Of a stretch of DNA of 64,000 nt, positions 31,735 through 43,885 are shown piece after piece. The notes below the pieces were generated by a model. The model did no database searches, was not told the DNA's origin, and was given only the letters and a program-made list of their open reading frames with translations. Each line of letters begins with the position of its first letter. Within the stretch, counting starts at the first letter, position 1. Source of the stretch: Bimastos eiseni (lineage: Eukaryota; Annelida; Clitellata; Crassiclitellata; Lumbricidae). The stretch is taken from contig OY365822.1 of the NCBI GenBank assembly GCA_959347315.1, positions 11,992,755-12,056,754 on the forward strand, in the 5' to 3' direction. The translations under genes and the position numbers were made by a program.

Positions 31735-31965
31735 TATTATTATTATCATTAGTAGTAGTAGCAGGAGAAGTAGCGGAAGTAGTAGGGAAGTGGAGTCAGT
31801 AGCAGTTGTAGCAGACGTAGTAGTTACAGTAGCATTATGATTATCATCGTCATCATCATTTTCATCATCATCATCATCATCGTCATCATCATCATCATCA
31901 GCAGCAGCGACATCACTATTATCATCATCGTCGTCGTCGTCGTCATCATCATTATCGACATCGAC
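31735..31965. repeat. ATT, AGT and ATC trinucleotide repeats
   Basis: (ATT)n, (GTA)n and (CAT)n/(CGT)n blocks follow each other between 31735 and 31965. Confidence 0.9.
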
Positions 31966-33570
31966 AGCTGTGAGAGGACATGTCATATTATAAGTCCCTA
32001 TGATATAATAAATACCCGTATCAAAGGAAACTGAAACCGGTTTATGTGCATCGCATATCACTTCCGTCTGTGGGACTTTCTACAGCTGCTCCAGACTCTC
32101 TTCCCAGTGTACAGTTCCCCTACGCATCCACCCACCCACTCATCCATCAATCATCCATTTCCCCAAAACGGTTTTCCTTCAAAATTCCTCCGACCTAAGT
32201 TACTCGTCCTCATTCATTTCAATCGTACCCACAACCCACGCCCATTCGTTCAGACCATCGGTCACCGAAGTCACATTATCCCCACAATGATTAATTTTCC
32301 CCACGTGCTCCCACAACCTTTCCCAACTGGATCAGACCGTCTCCCTCCCACTGGCGACAAACTGGCCACAGGGTTCACTTCCGAGCAAAGACCTTTCGCA
32401 GTTCAACTTCGGTCCACTGCAAATCACGGCGAGCCAGTCAGCAGCCGCATTCACAAAGTGTCTGTCCACTCCAGACATCGCTTCTGCAACTGTCGCTAGG
32501 GGACGCGACGATTCTGGTCTACGACTAGCGACATCTAAATACTTAAAGCGCTGACCGAGAGGATGAAGAGGGAAGAGGAAGTGGAGGATTGATTGATTAC
32601 ATGGAAGATACATCACACGAAATTCGCGTAATTTTATGTCGGCTTCTCTTCATGATTCGCTGTGTTGCGCGGAAATTATGGGACCGTTGAAGGAAGATTG
32701 ACCGGTGAAATGACCCCGGGGAGAAAACGCAAAAAAAATATCGGAAGGTGGAGAAAGGAGAGGGGGTATAAGGGAGGCAGGGAAATTGGAAGGAATTGAA
32801 GGGGATGACGGAGGGCATTGACAGGTAAGGAGAAGGACTAGGGATAGATGGAAGCGGTGAGGAACTGGAAGCAGGGTTACGGGGTTCTCTACGGATGCTT
32901 AGATTCGTTGGAGTAATATAATATTGGATTAAAATACACGATGTGGGCATGTAGTTGATTTGATCGAATTCGAATTAGATACCATTGGGTGAGGGTAGAT
33001 GACAATGAGGTGGAATTGAGTGAAGTTAATTTGAGCCATGCAAATTCGATTTGAACGGAGTGGATTGAATTTTAATGGAGTGAATGAAGATCAAGTATAT
33101 TATATGGATTTGATTTGATTTGATTTAAGTTGAACCTGATTTGAATTTGAATGTATTAGATTTGAGTGGTGTGGATAGAACTTGAGTGGATAAAATTGGA
33201 TTTGAGTGGCGTGGAACTTAGGTGTAGATATGGGGGACAGATAGACAAAATGGGGTTTGTGGGGACAGATCGGTAGAAATTTAAATTCTCAAGCATGAAT
33301 GCAGCATGCAGGGATGAATTGTGGACATTCTGAATATAGGGGTTACATGAAATTTTTATGGTATTTTGGAGGGATATAAGCAGCCCCATTTCCACCGACC
33401 TGAAATTAGGATAGAACCGTCTCCTCCTGTTTTCCTAAGTCTTTACCTCTGGCAAAAATTTGATTGGATTGTAGCAAAGCAGATTGGAGTCATGTGAATT
33501 TAAGCGCAGTTAATTCAATTGAATGAGGTTGATTGTTCTTTAGCGAGGTGCTTTGGATTGGAGTGATCTG
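31966..33570. other. Intron stretch, no gene recognised
   Basis: ATTTGATTTGA and GAATTTGA-like words are frequent at 32960-33200. An open frame at 32332-32550 (-) has modest GC but no family resemblance, so it is not called. Confidence 0.35.
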
Positions 33571-34150
33571 GGGGAGTAGATGGGTCTCAGGGTGAATAGG
33601 TCCTAGGGTGGATGGGTCCCAGTGTGGATGGGTCTCAGGGTGGATGGGTCTCAGGGTGGATGGGTCCCAGGGTGGATGGGTCCCAGTGTGGATGGGTCTC
33701 AGGGTGGATGGGTCTCAGGGTGGATGGGTCCCAGAGTGGATTGGTCTAAGGGTGGATTGGTCCCAGGGTGGATTGGTCTCAGTGTGGATGGGTCTCAGGG
33801 TGGATGGGTCTCAGGGTGAATGGGTCCCAGGGTGGATTGGTCTCAGTGTGGATGGGTCTCAGGGTGGATGGGTCTCAGGGTGGATGGGTCTCAGGGTGAA
33901 TGGGTCCCAGGGTGGATTGGTCTAAGGGTGGATTGGTCCCAGGGTGGATTGGTCTCAGTGTGGATGGGTCTCAGGGTGGATGGGTCTCAGGGCGGATTGG
34001 TCCCAGGTTGGATTGTTCTCAGGGTGGATGGGTCTCAGGTGTGGGTTGTTCTAAGGGTGGATGGGTATCAGAGTGGATTGGAGTCAGGGTGGATGGATCT
34101 AACCCTGAAACCCATCCACCCTGAGATCCAATGTCTCAGGTTGGATTGGT
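33571..34150. repeat. 16-bp minisatellite (GTGGATGGGTCTCAGG)n next to the C2A exon
   Basis: About 35 units of 16 bp alternate between GTGGATGGGTCTCAGG, the CCCAGG variant and a GGATTGG variant. Because 16 is not a multiple of three, all three frames stay open and read the same V-D-G-S-Q-G-G-W pattern. The array ends about 30 bp from the splice donor at 34179. Confidence 0.95.
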
Positions 34151-34179
34151 CTCATGGTGGATTGTTCTGAACGACTCAC

Positions 34180-34576
34180 CTTCGAAGGCGAATACCTCGT
34201 TCCACCTCGGGTTCAGATTCTTTCGCTTGACGTTCGTCGTCAATTTCCGTTTCTTGTCGGGCAGGAGCATGATCTTCACGTAGGGGTCGCTCGTTCCGGA
34301 GAAGTCCTTGGCGACAAGGTCAACCGCCCGGATGATGCGCACGGTCAAGGTCGTCTCCTGAAAGTCGTAGGCGATGCTGAACTGGAGTCGTCCGAGCTTC
34401 TCCCCTGGTCCCACTGTTTCCGGGTCATCGCTGGTCACGTGATGATCGGAGACGTGAGGAACCAACTGACCGGACTGGGTGACCAGCGCGTCGGCTGTGT
34501 CGGCTAACGGCTGGTTATAGTGATGTAGTGGAGACGCAAGGTCCGGTTTACTCGACGTCCTCACTCCTTGCGCCGT
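34180..34576 (-). CDS. SYT7: Synaptotagmin-7-like, first C2A exon with end of linker
   Basis: On the minus strand after ATTGCTCCAG the exon enters in phase 0. About 55 residues of Ser/Thr/His-rich linker come first. C2A then starts with [20 protein letters not shown], followed by [35 protein letters not shown] and [19 protein letters not shown]-(L/I)-QFS-x-x-Y-(D/N)-FQE-(S/T)-TLTV and KDFSGTSDP are synaptotagmin-7-like, and both loop-1 Asp residues are present. The exon leaves in phase 1 at GAAG/GTGAGT. Joined to the next exon it gives F-E-G-F-P-Y, the expected sequence. SYT7 acts in slow Ca2+-triggered exocytosis and lysosome fusion. Confidence 0.95.
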
Positions 34577-35441
34577 CTGGAGCAATATCACATAAACATT
34601 GAACTTACTTGCATAACCCTGCTATTACTAATTCTGTAATGGGTGTCCTTACTAGCGAGACCTCGGTCCCTTTAGGGTTCCTCCCTTTGTGCTCTGCCAT
34701 CTTTTCTCTGCTGTTTGATCATAATGTTTGCTTAAATTGGTTGGTCAGTAGCCAATAAATATTTTGGTTATGGTTATCGTTAACACCTTATCATTATTGT
34801 TATCGTTATTGTTATTGTTACTGTTATTGTTGAATCAAGCAATGAATCAATTAAACTCTATATAGCGCTTCTTGAAAAAATCTACTCTGCGCTGGCCTCC
34901 ATGATGATAAATGTAATTTCAACGACTGTTAGAACAGTTGGCAAAACAGTGCACAGTACGCTGAAAGAGTCGCCAGAGGTGGGCCCACGCACAAGCGTGG
35001 AACCAAACAACGGATTCCCGTCAACAGCTGACATATGTTCCGAGTCTTTGTTATTGTTATTTTTATTGTTGTTTTATAGGTACAAATATTTCAACAGCAC
35101 TCCTTCAATTTTCGACTCCGAGGCTCTAATCTACAAGATGTTGAAGTCAACATGATCAACGAGTTAGTCGATCACAAACATGGCTTTGAATAACAGATAA
35201 CAAGAAGAGTCGCCACCGGCAAGGTCCCGAACACACGAAGAGCCCAGCTAACAAATTCTAATTTCTGAACTGATGGTTAGTACGTTATTCAAAGAAGCGA
35301 ATGTAAGGGTCAAAAAGTGGTGGTGACACTCATCAAACTCACCACTACTTTTAAAAGTGGCATAGACCGAACAAAATCGTTGCAACACAAAGTTACGCCC
35401 TTGTATTATAACGGTTCTTATAGTAATACTTTCAAATATCA
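34577..35441. other. Intron stretch, no gene recognised
   Basis: (TTATTG)n words lie at 34785-34835, with an L2-like TATATAGCGC near 34860. Nothing else was identified. Confidence 0.4.
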
Positions 35442-35815
35442 GTGAGACATAAAATTCGACCGAAAACTCCGTTGAAGATCAGAAATTCAACTAGAAACAA
35501 GTGCAGAATGGAAAAAGTTAGTTGGAAAGAACATAGGACAAACGAAGAGGTGTTACAGATGGCAGGAGAGAAAAGATCAATGTTGAAGACAATAAGAGAA
35601 CGTCAAAGGAGATGGATTGGACACACTCTAAGAGGCGACTCCCCGTCTGTTAGACATCATCGAGGGAAGCATGAATGGAAAAAAAACAAGAGGAAGACCG
35701 AGAAAAATTATTTTGGACTGGATGATGGAAGGAGGTGACTGCAAAAGGATGAAAGAGGAGGCCCAGAATAGAGAGAAGTGGCGACACTGGACATACGAAC
35801 CAAACAAAAGTTAGA
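35442..35815 (+). pseudogene. LINE reverse-transcriptase C-terminal remnant, frameshifted
   Basis: The first frame gives VSWKEHRTNEEVLQMAGEKR and TIRERQRRWIGHTLRGDS. After a frame change near 35655 another frame gives IIEGSMNGKKTRGRPRKI, ILDWMMEGGDC and NREKWRHWTY. This series (TNEEVL, RQRRWIGH-LRGDS, G-RGRP-R, NRE-WRHW) is the familiar C-terminal end of endonuclease/reverse-transcriptase LINE proteins in invertebrates. The frameshift and truncation make it a pseudogene. The minus-strand fragment at 57367-57720 is a relative. Confidence 0.8.
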
Positions 35816-35954
35816 CACAAATGCTTCTAATTAAGACGATCTTGTGTTTCTCAAGAGTGTCTAAGACGGAATTGAATTTGTTCAGGTGATCAGGCCCTTA
35901 TCTCGCGAAGAAGCAGGTAAAAGAGAGAGAGGAACAGATGATTGAAGGTCAGAG

Positions 35955-36310
35955 GCATCACCTATTATTCACCCTCTGTCTCTGTCTATCTGTTTGTCTG
36001 TGTATATCTATCTCTGCCTCTGTCTGTCTGTCTCTGTTTGTCTGTCTGTCTCACTCTCTCTCTCTCTCTGACCTTGTCTCGCTCTCTCCTTCTCTTCCTC
36101 TCCTTCTATTTCCTTCGTCCCTATGCATGTGCATAAACTCGTCCATACACACACGTGTATATGCAAACATACTTTTGTGTGTATACATACGCATGCAAAC
36201 ATACATGTTACACATACATGTATTTATATACATGCATAGTTGCATACATGCTTAGTATATGTATACATAGATCCACAGTTGCATAAGAACATACATACAT
36301 ACATACATAC
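35955..36310. repeat. CTGT/CTCT and CATA microsatellites
   Basis: (CTGT)n and (CT)n fill 35970-36105, and ATACATAC-type words fill 36165-36310. Confidence 0.9.
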
Positions 36311-36556
36311 ATTTATACCCGCACACAAACTGCTTCCTGCAGCGTCTTTATAAATTAACTATAATGGCTGTAAATCATATATTTGAGTGTCAAGACGTCT
36401 GACACCCTGACGATAGATGAGCTGCCGTCTTAGACAGGCAACGGGAAGAGGGCTTAGGATGGTGACCGGGAAAGGCGAGGGGAAGACGAGGGAAAGACAA
36501 AGGAAGAGGAAAGGTGGTAAGGAGCATTAGGGAATGTATGAAAGTGGAAAAATATG

Positions 36557-36565
36557 ACAAGAGAT

Positions 36566-36621
<56 letters not shown>
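36557..36621. repeat. (GA)n microsatellite
   Basis: About 65 bp of uninterrupted (GA)n within a longer purine-rich stretch (36480-37300). Confidence 0.95.
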
Positions 36622-36625
<4 letters not shown>

Positions 36626-37294
36626 GCATATGTCAAGAAAAAGAAAACTGGAGATGGGTGATGGAAAGGCGGATAAAGGATTTTGGATGGTGGAATAGGG
36701 GATGAATAGGAAAAGAGAAAGAATATTTTAGAGAAAGAGAAGAAAAAGGGATGTGGGACAGGTGGATAAGGGATTGGAGGAAGAGGAGAGGAATGTAGTG
36801 AGTGAGAGGAAGCTGGAGGAGAGGGTGAATACGTCAAGGAAGGAGATGGATGACAGAAGATGGGAAGGTGGTTAATGGAATAGATGAAGGTGGATGAGTA
36901 AGAGGAATATGACCAAAGAAAGGTAGGAAGTTGGAAGAGGCAAAATATGACTATGTAACAATGTTAGTTATAGCACTACTAACTGAGTTCTACATTTATA
37001 TAGCACATCTTCTACTATGTCAGAGTTGGACGATACATGTAGGAGGAATACAGAAGAGAGAATTACTATAGGAGTCAGAGGAGAGAGAGGAAGGAATGGA
37101 GAAAGGGTAGTTGATATAAGAAAGGAAGGAAGGTGAGAGGGGAAGGAATGTGACTAAAGGAGAGGCGAGAGGGTACAATGAAGAAGGGATAAAGGTATTA
37201 GAGCAGGGGAAGTTGACATGAGAATAAAGGTCACTGTGTGGAAAGCATACGAAGAGAAGGATACGAAAAGAGGAACTGAAGTAAATGAGAGACG

Positions 37295-38110
37295 TGCAGA
37301 GAGAGACAGACAGACAGACAGAGACAGAGAGGCAGAGAGACAGAGAGGAGAGAGACACAGAGAGAGAGGAGAGAGAGACACACACAGAGAGAGACAGAGA
37401 CAGAGAGACAGAGAGGCAGAGAGACAGAGAGGAGAGAGACACAGAGAGAGAGGAGAGAGAGACACACACAGAGAGAGGCAGAGGCAGAGAGAGGGACAGA
37501 CAGACAGACGGACAGGCAGAGAAAGAGAGAGGGCGAGACACACCAGACGGAGGCAGAAAGAGAGACAGAAATACAGGCAGACAGACAGAGACAGAGATGG
37601 AGAGGGATAGGGAGAAGGAGAGTGTGAGAGAGAGATGTAGAGCGAAAAAAGGGAGAGAGAAAGAGGTGAAAGTGTCGAAGAGGTTGAGATTGAAAGCGGA
37701 AGGGCAGTTAATGGAAAGAAGTCGAGGTGCTGCGAATCAAGCGAAAACACACGCTAACAAAAGAATGTCACGATTGATGTCACCGCCTCCGCCTCCTCTC
37801 CTTTCTTCCTCCTTCTTCTTATCTCCTTTTCGTCTTCCTCATCCTCCTTTCATTTGTTCTTCTTTCTCCTCTCCTTTTGTTTACCGCCTCCCTTTTCCAT
37901 TTCCACTTCCAATCCGAAAGGGCTGCCTATAGACGAAGAGGATATGGAAATGACGACAATTCGCAGAAGGGTTAAGGATTTGTAGAGGCAAAGAGAGAGG
38001 AGAAGGGATAAGAAGAGGGAGAGAAAGAGAGAGAGACAGACAGAGACAGAGTCAGACAGAGACATAGAGAGACAGTCAGACAGAGACAGACAGAGAGAGA
38101 GACTGGTTGT
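37295..38110. repeat. CAGA/GA microsatellites
   Basis: (CAGA)n and (GA)n occupy 37295-37620, including two copies of a block of about 85 bp (AGAGGCAGAGAGACAGAGAG then CACACACAGAGAG). Further CAGA repeats lie at 38025-38105, with a CTTCCTCC-rich segment between them. Confidence 0.9.
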
Positions 38111-38317
38111 TGGGTGGATGGATGAACAGATAGACAGACTTAGAGACAGGCAAAAGACAGAGAAAAGAGTTCGACGAGCAGAATGAGGAGAAAGGGAGAA
38201 AGAAGGAAGAGGAGAAATAGGAACATACTGAATACGAATTCGAGGATACGATTGAGCAGGGCAGAAGAATGAGAAAAATTAGGAGAATGAGAAAATTTCG
38301 GAGGAAATTGAAGAAGA

Positions 38318-38480
38318 AGAAGAACAAGGAGGATGAGGAGGAGAAGAAGGAGAATATAAACAGGAGGAGGAGAAGAAGGAGAATATAAACAGGAGGAGGA
38401 GAAGAAGGAGAATATAAACAGGAGGAGGAGAAGAAGGAGAATATAAACAGGAGGAGGAGGAGGAGGAGGAGGAGGAGGAA
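38318..38480. repeat. 29-bp minisatellite (GGAGAATATAAACAG plus GGAGGA)
   Basis: GAGAAGAAGGAGAATATAAA followed by CAGGAGGAG is repeated four times, ending in (GGA)n. Confidence 0.9.
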
Positions 38481-38649
38481 AACAGGGAAGACTGCGACAG
38501 AGTATAGAAGAACAAAATTGCAGGATGACAATAAGAAGGAAGGTAGAAGCATAAAGGGAGAGCGATACAGAACAATGAGTGACCGTATACATGGAACGTA
38601 CGTCGTTTCTTTCTACAGTATAACATACGGTTTTATGCCGTATTAGCTG

Positions 38650-39205
38650 GGGAACCCAGCGCTGCACGGGTACAGGTTTTTGGCCATGGAAAGCAGGAAG
38701 ATGGCGGCCGCGGGATTCGCCAACCCCTCTACTGGGTGGCTCAGGTACTCCCTGAGCGAAAGGCCAAGGTTTCGAGTGAATAGCTGTAAAAGTGTGGAAA
38801 TGCATAAACGGAATTGTGTATAGACACTGGTGCGTGCAAAGTACATACACATCTGACCGACTGTGCAAACGATGGCTAACTACTGTATACCTGCTACCTG
38901 TACGATATCTCCCAACCCGTCCATTCATACATGACGGTGTAAAAGAACAATAGGTGTGGTAGACAGATATCACATAGACATGTCGGCAAATGTGGTGTTT
39001 CGTCGACACGCTCCTGGCGACTGAGAAGGAAACTGCTTTTATGTGGACTCCTTGGGGTAGTAGTCCTGAGACAGGTTTGTGCCCTGGAGACCAGGAAGAC
39101 GGCGGCCGCGGGATTCACCAACCCTTCGACTACGTGTCCCAGGTGTTCCCCGAGCCAACGGTGGGGGTTTCGAGTCAATGGCTCTAAAATTGTGCAAATG
39201 CATAG
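38650..39205 (-). repeat. Two diverged direct copies of a segment of about 170 bp
   Basis: Copies at about 38655-38815 and 39050-39205 share GGCGGCCGCGGGATTC, CAACCC, GAGC and TTTCGAGT plus an AAATGCATA end. On the minus strand each begins after an intron-like pyrimidine stretch ending TTTTACAG or TTTTAGAG and is open, with a shared pattern LTRN, then VEGL-NPAAA-FL-S. Substitutions are not concentrated at third codon positions, so a dispersed repeat is more likely than an exon pair. Confidence 0.6.
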
Positions 39206-39474
39206 CCGGACAGATAGACAGAGAGACATACAGAATCTTCTCTTATATATAGCCTACGTTAAAATACTATATAGAGGAAGATCAGTGGTAATTTCATTGG
39301 AAACAGTGAGGGGCCACAAATGTTTTTGGGTGGGAGCCGCCACTGATAGGTGGTACCGAACGTCGTTGTCGTTCAAAATACTTCACGTATAATCAGTATG
39401 GAAATACTGGAGATTTATTGCTCTGTACGTGTGTACTATTCTGGCGTTAACAAGTCATTCATTCATTACGTTAC

Positions 39475-39625
39475 AACAATTTATATAGCGCCCCTTCTAG
39501 GCTACTACTCAGAAGCGCTCCCGACACCAGCACGGCTGAAAAGAACAGTTTTAAGGCGAGTATAAACAGAGTCGGAGCCGACCCTTGGCGACAACCGCAA
39601 ACACCAATGTGGGCGGCGTGCTCCA
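39475..39625 (-). mobile_element. Antisense L2-type LINE/SINE 3' region
   Basis: ATTTATATAGCGCCCCTTCT, CTCAGAAGCGCTCCCGAC and GGCTGAAAAGAACAGTTTTA match the copies at 8378-8710 and 59925-60110. Confidence 0.7.
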
Positions 39626-39969
39626 GAGCAACGGGCCAACCACTGACAAATCACGATTTTGTTTAGTAACTGTGCTGGCAAATGGGACAATGAGTAAGCT
39701 AGATTAAGATTAGTGATAAGTGACCAAAACAATTGATAATTAACACCCGATACTCATTGTGGGCGACTGTTCTACTCGCAACGCATGCAACCAAGTGACT
39801 GTAATTACATTGCTACCGCTACGTTAGCAATGTAACGTCACGATGAAATACGTCTGTTATTCGTATCCATTATCTACGTACGATATTTTGGCAGGCAACG
39901 TACTACTACTATCGCACTATGGCACAGCGAGAGGAAAAGAGGGAAATGTGTCAAACGGTAGATAAAGAC

Positions 39970-39973
39970 AAAA

Positions 39974-40006
<33 letters not shown>

Positions 40007-40505
40007 AATCCAATTAGACAGATATACAAACAGATATTGGATGGATAGAATGATGGATGGAAGAACGGACGGACGGACGGATGGATAAATGTACAGATAC
40101 GTGAATAGATGGATAGATGAATAGATGAATTGATCGGTTTTGATAAATGTACAGATAAACGGAAACAAACATGTAGATAGATACGTGGATGCAAGGGTGA
40201 ATAGATTGGTGGATTGACGAACGAACAAAAAACAAACGGGTGGACACAGAGACAGACAGACAGACATAGAGACAGACATAGAGACAGACAGACATAGAGA
40301 CACAGTCAGTCAGGCAGACGTAGAGATAGACATATATGGAGAAAGGCACTGGCAGGCATAGAGACAGACAGATAGAGAGGTAGGTAGACACAGAATTAAA
40401 GAGACATAGTGACAGGCAGACATAGAGACAGGCAAACATAAAGACAGAGAGACAAGGAGACAGGGAGACGTACAGATAGGTAGACATAGACATAGACGGG
40501 GAGAG
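39970..40505. repeat. CAGA, GGATA and CATAGAGA repeats
   Basis: (CAGA)n at 39975-40010 passes into GGATGGATAGATGAATAG words and then GACAGACATAGAGACAGACA words up to 40505. Confidence 0.9.
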
Positions 40506-40904
40506 ACAGATTGTCCTGAGTCCTATCGACGTCATCAACGTCTTTTGTCACGCCCAACTCTCCATCGGACGCCTTCAGTTCCGCGCAGGTGATAATGACA
40601 TTAGCGTTTCATTGGGCGTCACAACCATCCTTGCCTTTCACCGTTGGTGGCACCCCTATTCCCTCCCCAACGATGGCCCTAGCACGAGCTGCAGAGGCAG
40701 AACGAAGAAACAACGATTAGTGGGGTAATTAGGGGCTAATTAACTTTCACGCTTCTACCCAAGCGCATGTACGTACGTACGTGCGTATGCATTTAAATTT
40801 ATGTGCGCATGAATTAATAATTATTATGAACTCTATCTTTGCACACATCCGTACAGTTCCATCCAGTTCAAGATTCTAACTCTTATGCTTATCTGTTGGT
40901 AATA

Positions 40905-41030
40905 TTAGTCTTAGTTTAACGACACTGTTTGATTACACAGATTATTGGCGTCGAACTCCTTCTTTATCCAGGCTTTGGACTGGCACTATCAGGGTGCAAA
41001 CATTGGAGGAGTTCTGTTCCTCTGTTTCGT
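40905..41030 (+). mobile_element. Dispersed repeat family G, copy
   Basis: TAGTTTAACGACACTGTTTG, ATTATTGGCGTCG, CTTTATCCAGGCTTTGGACT and GGCACTATCAGGGTGCAAAC are in the family order and orientation. Confidence 0.6.
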
Positions 41031-41554
41031 CGGGGTAGCTCCTTCATGCCTTCAAGACTGTCTGTACATCGGTCTCTTCACTCCCTGGTCGCTCCACTCT
41101 CCGCTCGGCTACCAGAGATCGTCTGGGTTTCACCCACATGCGCTGCCCAATCTACAAGCCCTTCTCACTTCGGACCCTCTAGCTAGAACCATCTTCAACA
41201 GGAACTGTGGATAGGGCATCATAAGTCTTGCTCTACGCCTAATTTGTGAGTGATAGCAATGACTTGGATCGACAATGCCTCTGAATCGCTGAGTTACACT
41301 TCGTAATCGTAATCATAGTCTCAACATTTCTACAGCGCCCACAAAAGCAAAGTCGTGGGAACCAGCTTACTCACAGGCGCCTAAAAAATCGATATTATTT
41401 ATTTTATGATGTATGTATACATACGCATATAATTACATATGAATATATATATATATATGCTTGTAAGGGCTTGTAGAAATTTTTTTATTAGTATGTATAC
41501 ATGCGTGCATGCTTGTTTGTACGACTATATAAGAATCTCCAGTATTTTCGTCGG

Positions 41555-41755
41555 TTCGTCAGTCAGTCAATCAGTCAGTCAGCTGGTCAATCAGATGTTC
41601 CGCCAGCCACCCACTCACCCAACATTCATTCAGTCAGTCAGTCACTGATTCATTCATTCGGTCAGTCAGTCAATCAGTCAGTCAGTTATTCATTCATTCA
41701 TTCAGTCAGGCAGTCAATCAGTTAGTCAGTCGGTCGGTCGGTCAGTTAGTCTCTT
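41555..41755. repeat. (CAGT)n-based repeat
   Basis: GTCAGTCAATCAGTCAGTCA and CATTCATTCA words fill about 200 bp. Confidence 0.95.
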
Positions 41756-42140
41756 CTCACCTTCTCAATCTTCTCCCATACCGCATTCAAAATCTGTTCA
41801 ATGAATCTCTGCTGCCCTGAATGATTCAAAAGCGCATTGAATTATTTATGAATTCTACCCAAACTCGTCATTTCTCGTTTCACCTAATCAACAGCAAGGG
41901 AACGCGGCTCTGAGGCAATTAATTAATTATCGATTCGTTCACTGCTTCCGTGACTTAAGTAATTAAGAAAACCAGGCGAGAAAGAAGGTAAGGAATGAGC
42001 AAAAACCTCGATTTCTCCATCCCCTAATCTTCCTTCATCTCCTTTGAGCACGTTTTCATAACTTCGTAGAGAGAAGAAAATACTGGAGACTGACCAAGTA
42101 TATGACTGACCAACTGTTTGACCGACTGACTTATCGACTT

Positions 42141-42179
42141 ACGCCAGTCGCACGGTCGGTAAGACCGTACGACTGACGT
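42141..42179. repeat. Short hairpin
   Basis: ACGCCAGTCGCACGGTC pairs with GACCGTACGACTGACGT (two mismatches) around a five-base loop. No transcription signal was found nearby. Confidence 0.6.
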
Positions 42180-42672
42180 AATACCCGACTGATACAAATT
42201 AACGATCAGACTTGCAAAAGAACAGCCGGCATTTAATTATATATAAAATGCATATTATAGTTCAGTCGTTATTATGCCAGACTATCTAACGAAAGGTCAT
42301 GGGGAGGTTCAAGTCGCAGCCAACACAGACATATATGTTCTGCCATTTGCACTAATCCCGAGCCAACTCAGTTTGCACGTCAATACCAGCCTGGTCAGCC
42401 GAGGCTAAACAAACTGTCTCTCAAAGGTATCGCCGTATCACTGGGTGTCTAATGCAGAGGGAGTCAAATCGATGGCACACCAAATCCGAATCGATATCAG
42501 TTCAGTATCGAAAATGTCAAAGGTCAATCCCCGAAGATATTAAAAGGCAACCTATGGTGCAGACGCACATTTAGACAATCCAATTCCTAAGCAGCCCGTT
42601 CTAAAACACAGCTAAACAGGAATTGGATAAAGAAGCGATTGCCCACTAGAGCAGGTCTTAAAACTAGCTAAT

Positions 42673-42910
42673 GGTCTGCTATATATATTTTATATTAAAA
42701 ATAATATAATATGTTTGTGATATATTATATATGATATAATATATAATACGCATTATTTGCACGTCGTATATATCTAACGTATATATATATATAATGACCT
42801 GATCTGATGTGCAATCGCTTATTTCTCTTATTCCTGATGAGATGAATGTTGGGTGCAAATATAATGACTTTATATATGTTCTACATAAAATCACTTTATT
42901 TGCACCCATT
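42673..42910. repeat. AT-rich palindromic tract and a GGGTGCAAAT hairpin
   Basis: Nested TATA-rich inverted repeats fill 42680-42795. At 42849-42908 GGGTGCAAATATAATGACTT pairs imperfectly with ATCACTTTATTTGCACCC around a short centre, like a tiny foldback element. Confidence 0.5.
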
Positions 42911-43019
42911 AATTATCACGTCAACATCGTTATAGCGTTACATGCTACGCCGTTACCACGAGCAAAACTCATGTCATTGCTGTGTTTTCGGATTACCAAA
43001 TCAACAAATTGGTTGGTTG

Positions 43020-43235
43020 ATTAGTTGTTTGATTGATTGACTGACTGAATGAATGAATGACTGACTCACTGACTGTCTGTCTGACTCACTGATTGATTGA
43101 CTGACTCACTGATTGACTGACTCACTGAATGATTGACTGACTGATTGACTGGCTGATTGCCTGACTGGCTGGTTGGCTGGCTCATTGATTGATTGGTTGA
43201 TTGGTCGATTAGTCGATTGATGATTGATTGACTTT
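43020..43235. repeat. (GATT/GACT)n repeat
   Basis: GACTGACTGAATGAATGA, GATTGACTGACTCACT and GGCTGGTTGGCTGGC words run over about 210 bp. Confidence 0.95.
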
Positions 43236-43689
43236 CAGCTAACAACAACTGGAGAGCCCCCTAAACATATGCTGGCTTCGTTGACACACGTTAAAATTAT
43301 GTCACCTTTGAAAACTGTGCCGAAAGGAGATAAAATAAAAACTCAACAAGCGACCTTAATTCGTGACCAGAGTCGTAGGAAGAGAACGATGTTGATGACC
43401 AATATGGTTTATTAGTAAACAAGCGTAACTTTCTTTTTGTCTGAACTAAGAGCATAAGCCGGGACCTAAAAATGTTTGATGTCTAAAACAGGTTAAGTCA
43501 ACTTAAGCGCTGAAATCATGACATGAAAAGAAAAGAGATTCTTACACTAATGCCACTCTTCCGAGGTTAGTTCAGGATTGCGAACGTTGGTAGAAATAAG
43601 GTCACAAAAGAACGATGAAGTAACATTGAGTCAAGTCTCTTCGAAAACATGAACGCATAAGAAACACTCACAAATAAAATGACATGGAG

Positions 43690-43885
43690 CAGCGGGGTGA
43701 GGGGGGTGTGGTCTTGTAGCGATATATTCTGTGCGTTGTAACTGGAGGGTCGCAGGTTCAAATTCACCTCAAGACGCTGCGTAGAGACCTCGGACAAGTT
43801 ACTCACCCGAAATTGTCTAAGAGGAACACAAAGGAAAACCACCTCACTCATCGCATCCCCCGCTGGAAAATAAGCCAATGGACCT
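43690..43885 (+). mobile_element. tRNA-derived SINE (family S3), single copy
   Basis: GGTGTGGTCTTGTAGCGATA (A-box region) is followed about 45 bp later by GGTCGCAGGTTCAAATTCAC (B box). The body contains GACCTCGGACAAGTTACTC, which resembles known SINE bodies, then AAGCCAATGGACCTG. The related words TCACCCACTCGTTCCCTGG and GCTAATGGATCTGC at about 27580-27625 suggest an antisense or partial relative there. Confidence 0.6.

Noticed and set aside
32044..32616. Overlapping open frames on both strands
   Set aside because: There is no family resemblance and no convincing splice sites. Proline/histidine content reflects base composition.
33608..34170. Repeat protein VDGSQGGWVSGWMGLR on the plus strand
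   Set aside because: A 16-bp unit reads identically in all three frames, and the region is intronic and antisense to the synaptotagmin gene.
34154..34507. Plus-strand frame opposite the first C2A exon
   Set aside because: The minus strand encodes an unmistakable C2A domain with matching splice sites.
37020..37750. Ser/Leu/Cys-rich and Arg/Glu-rich frames of up to 215 residues
   Set aside because: These are translations of CAGA/GA microsatellites.
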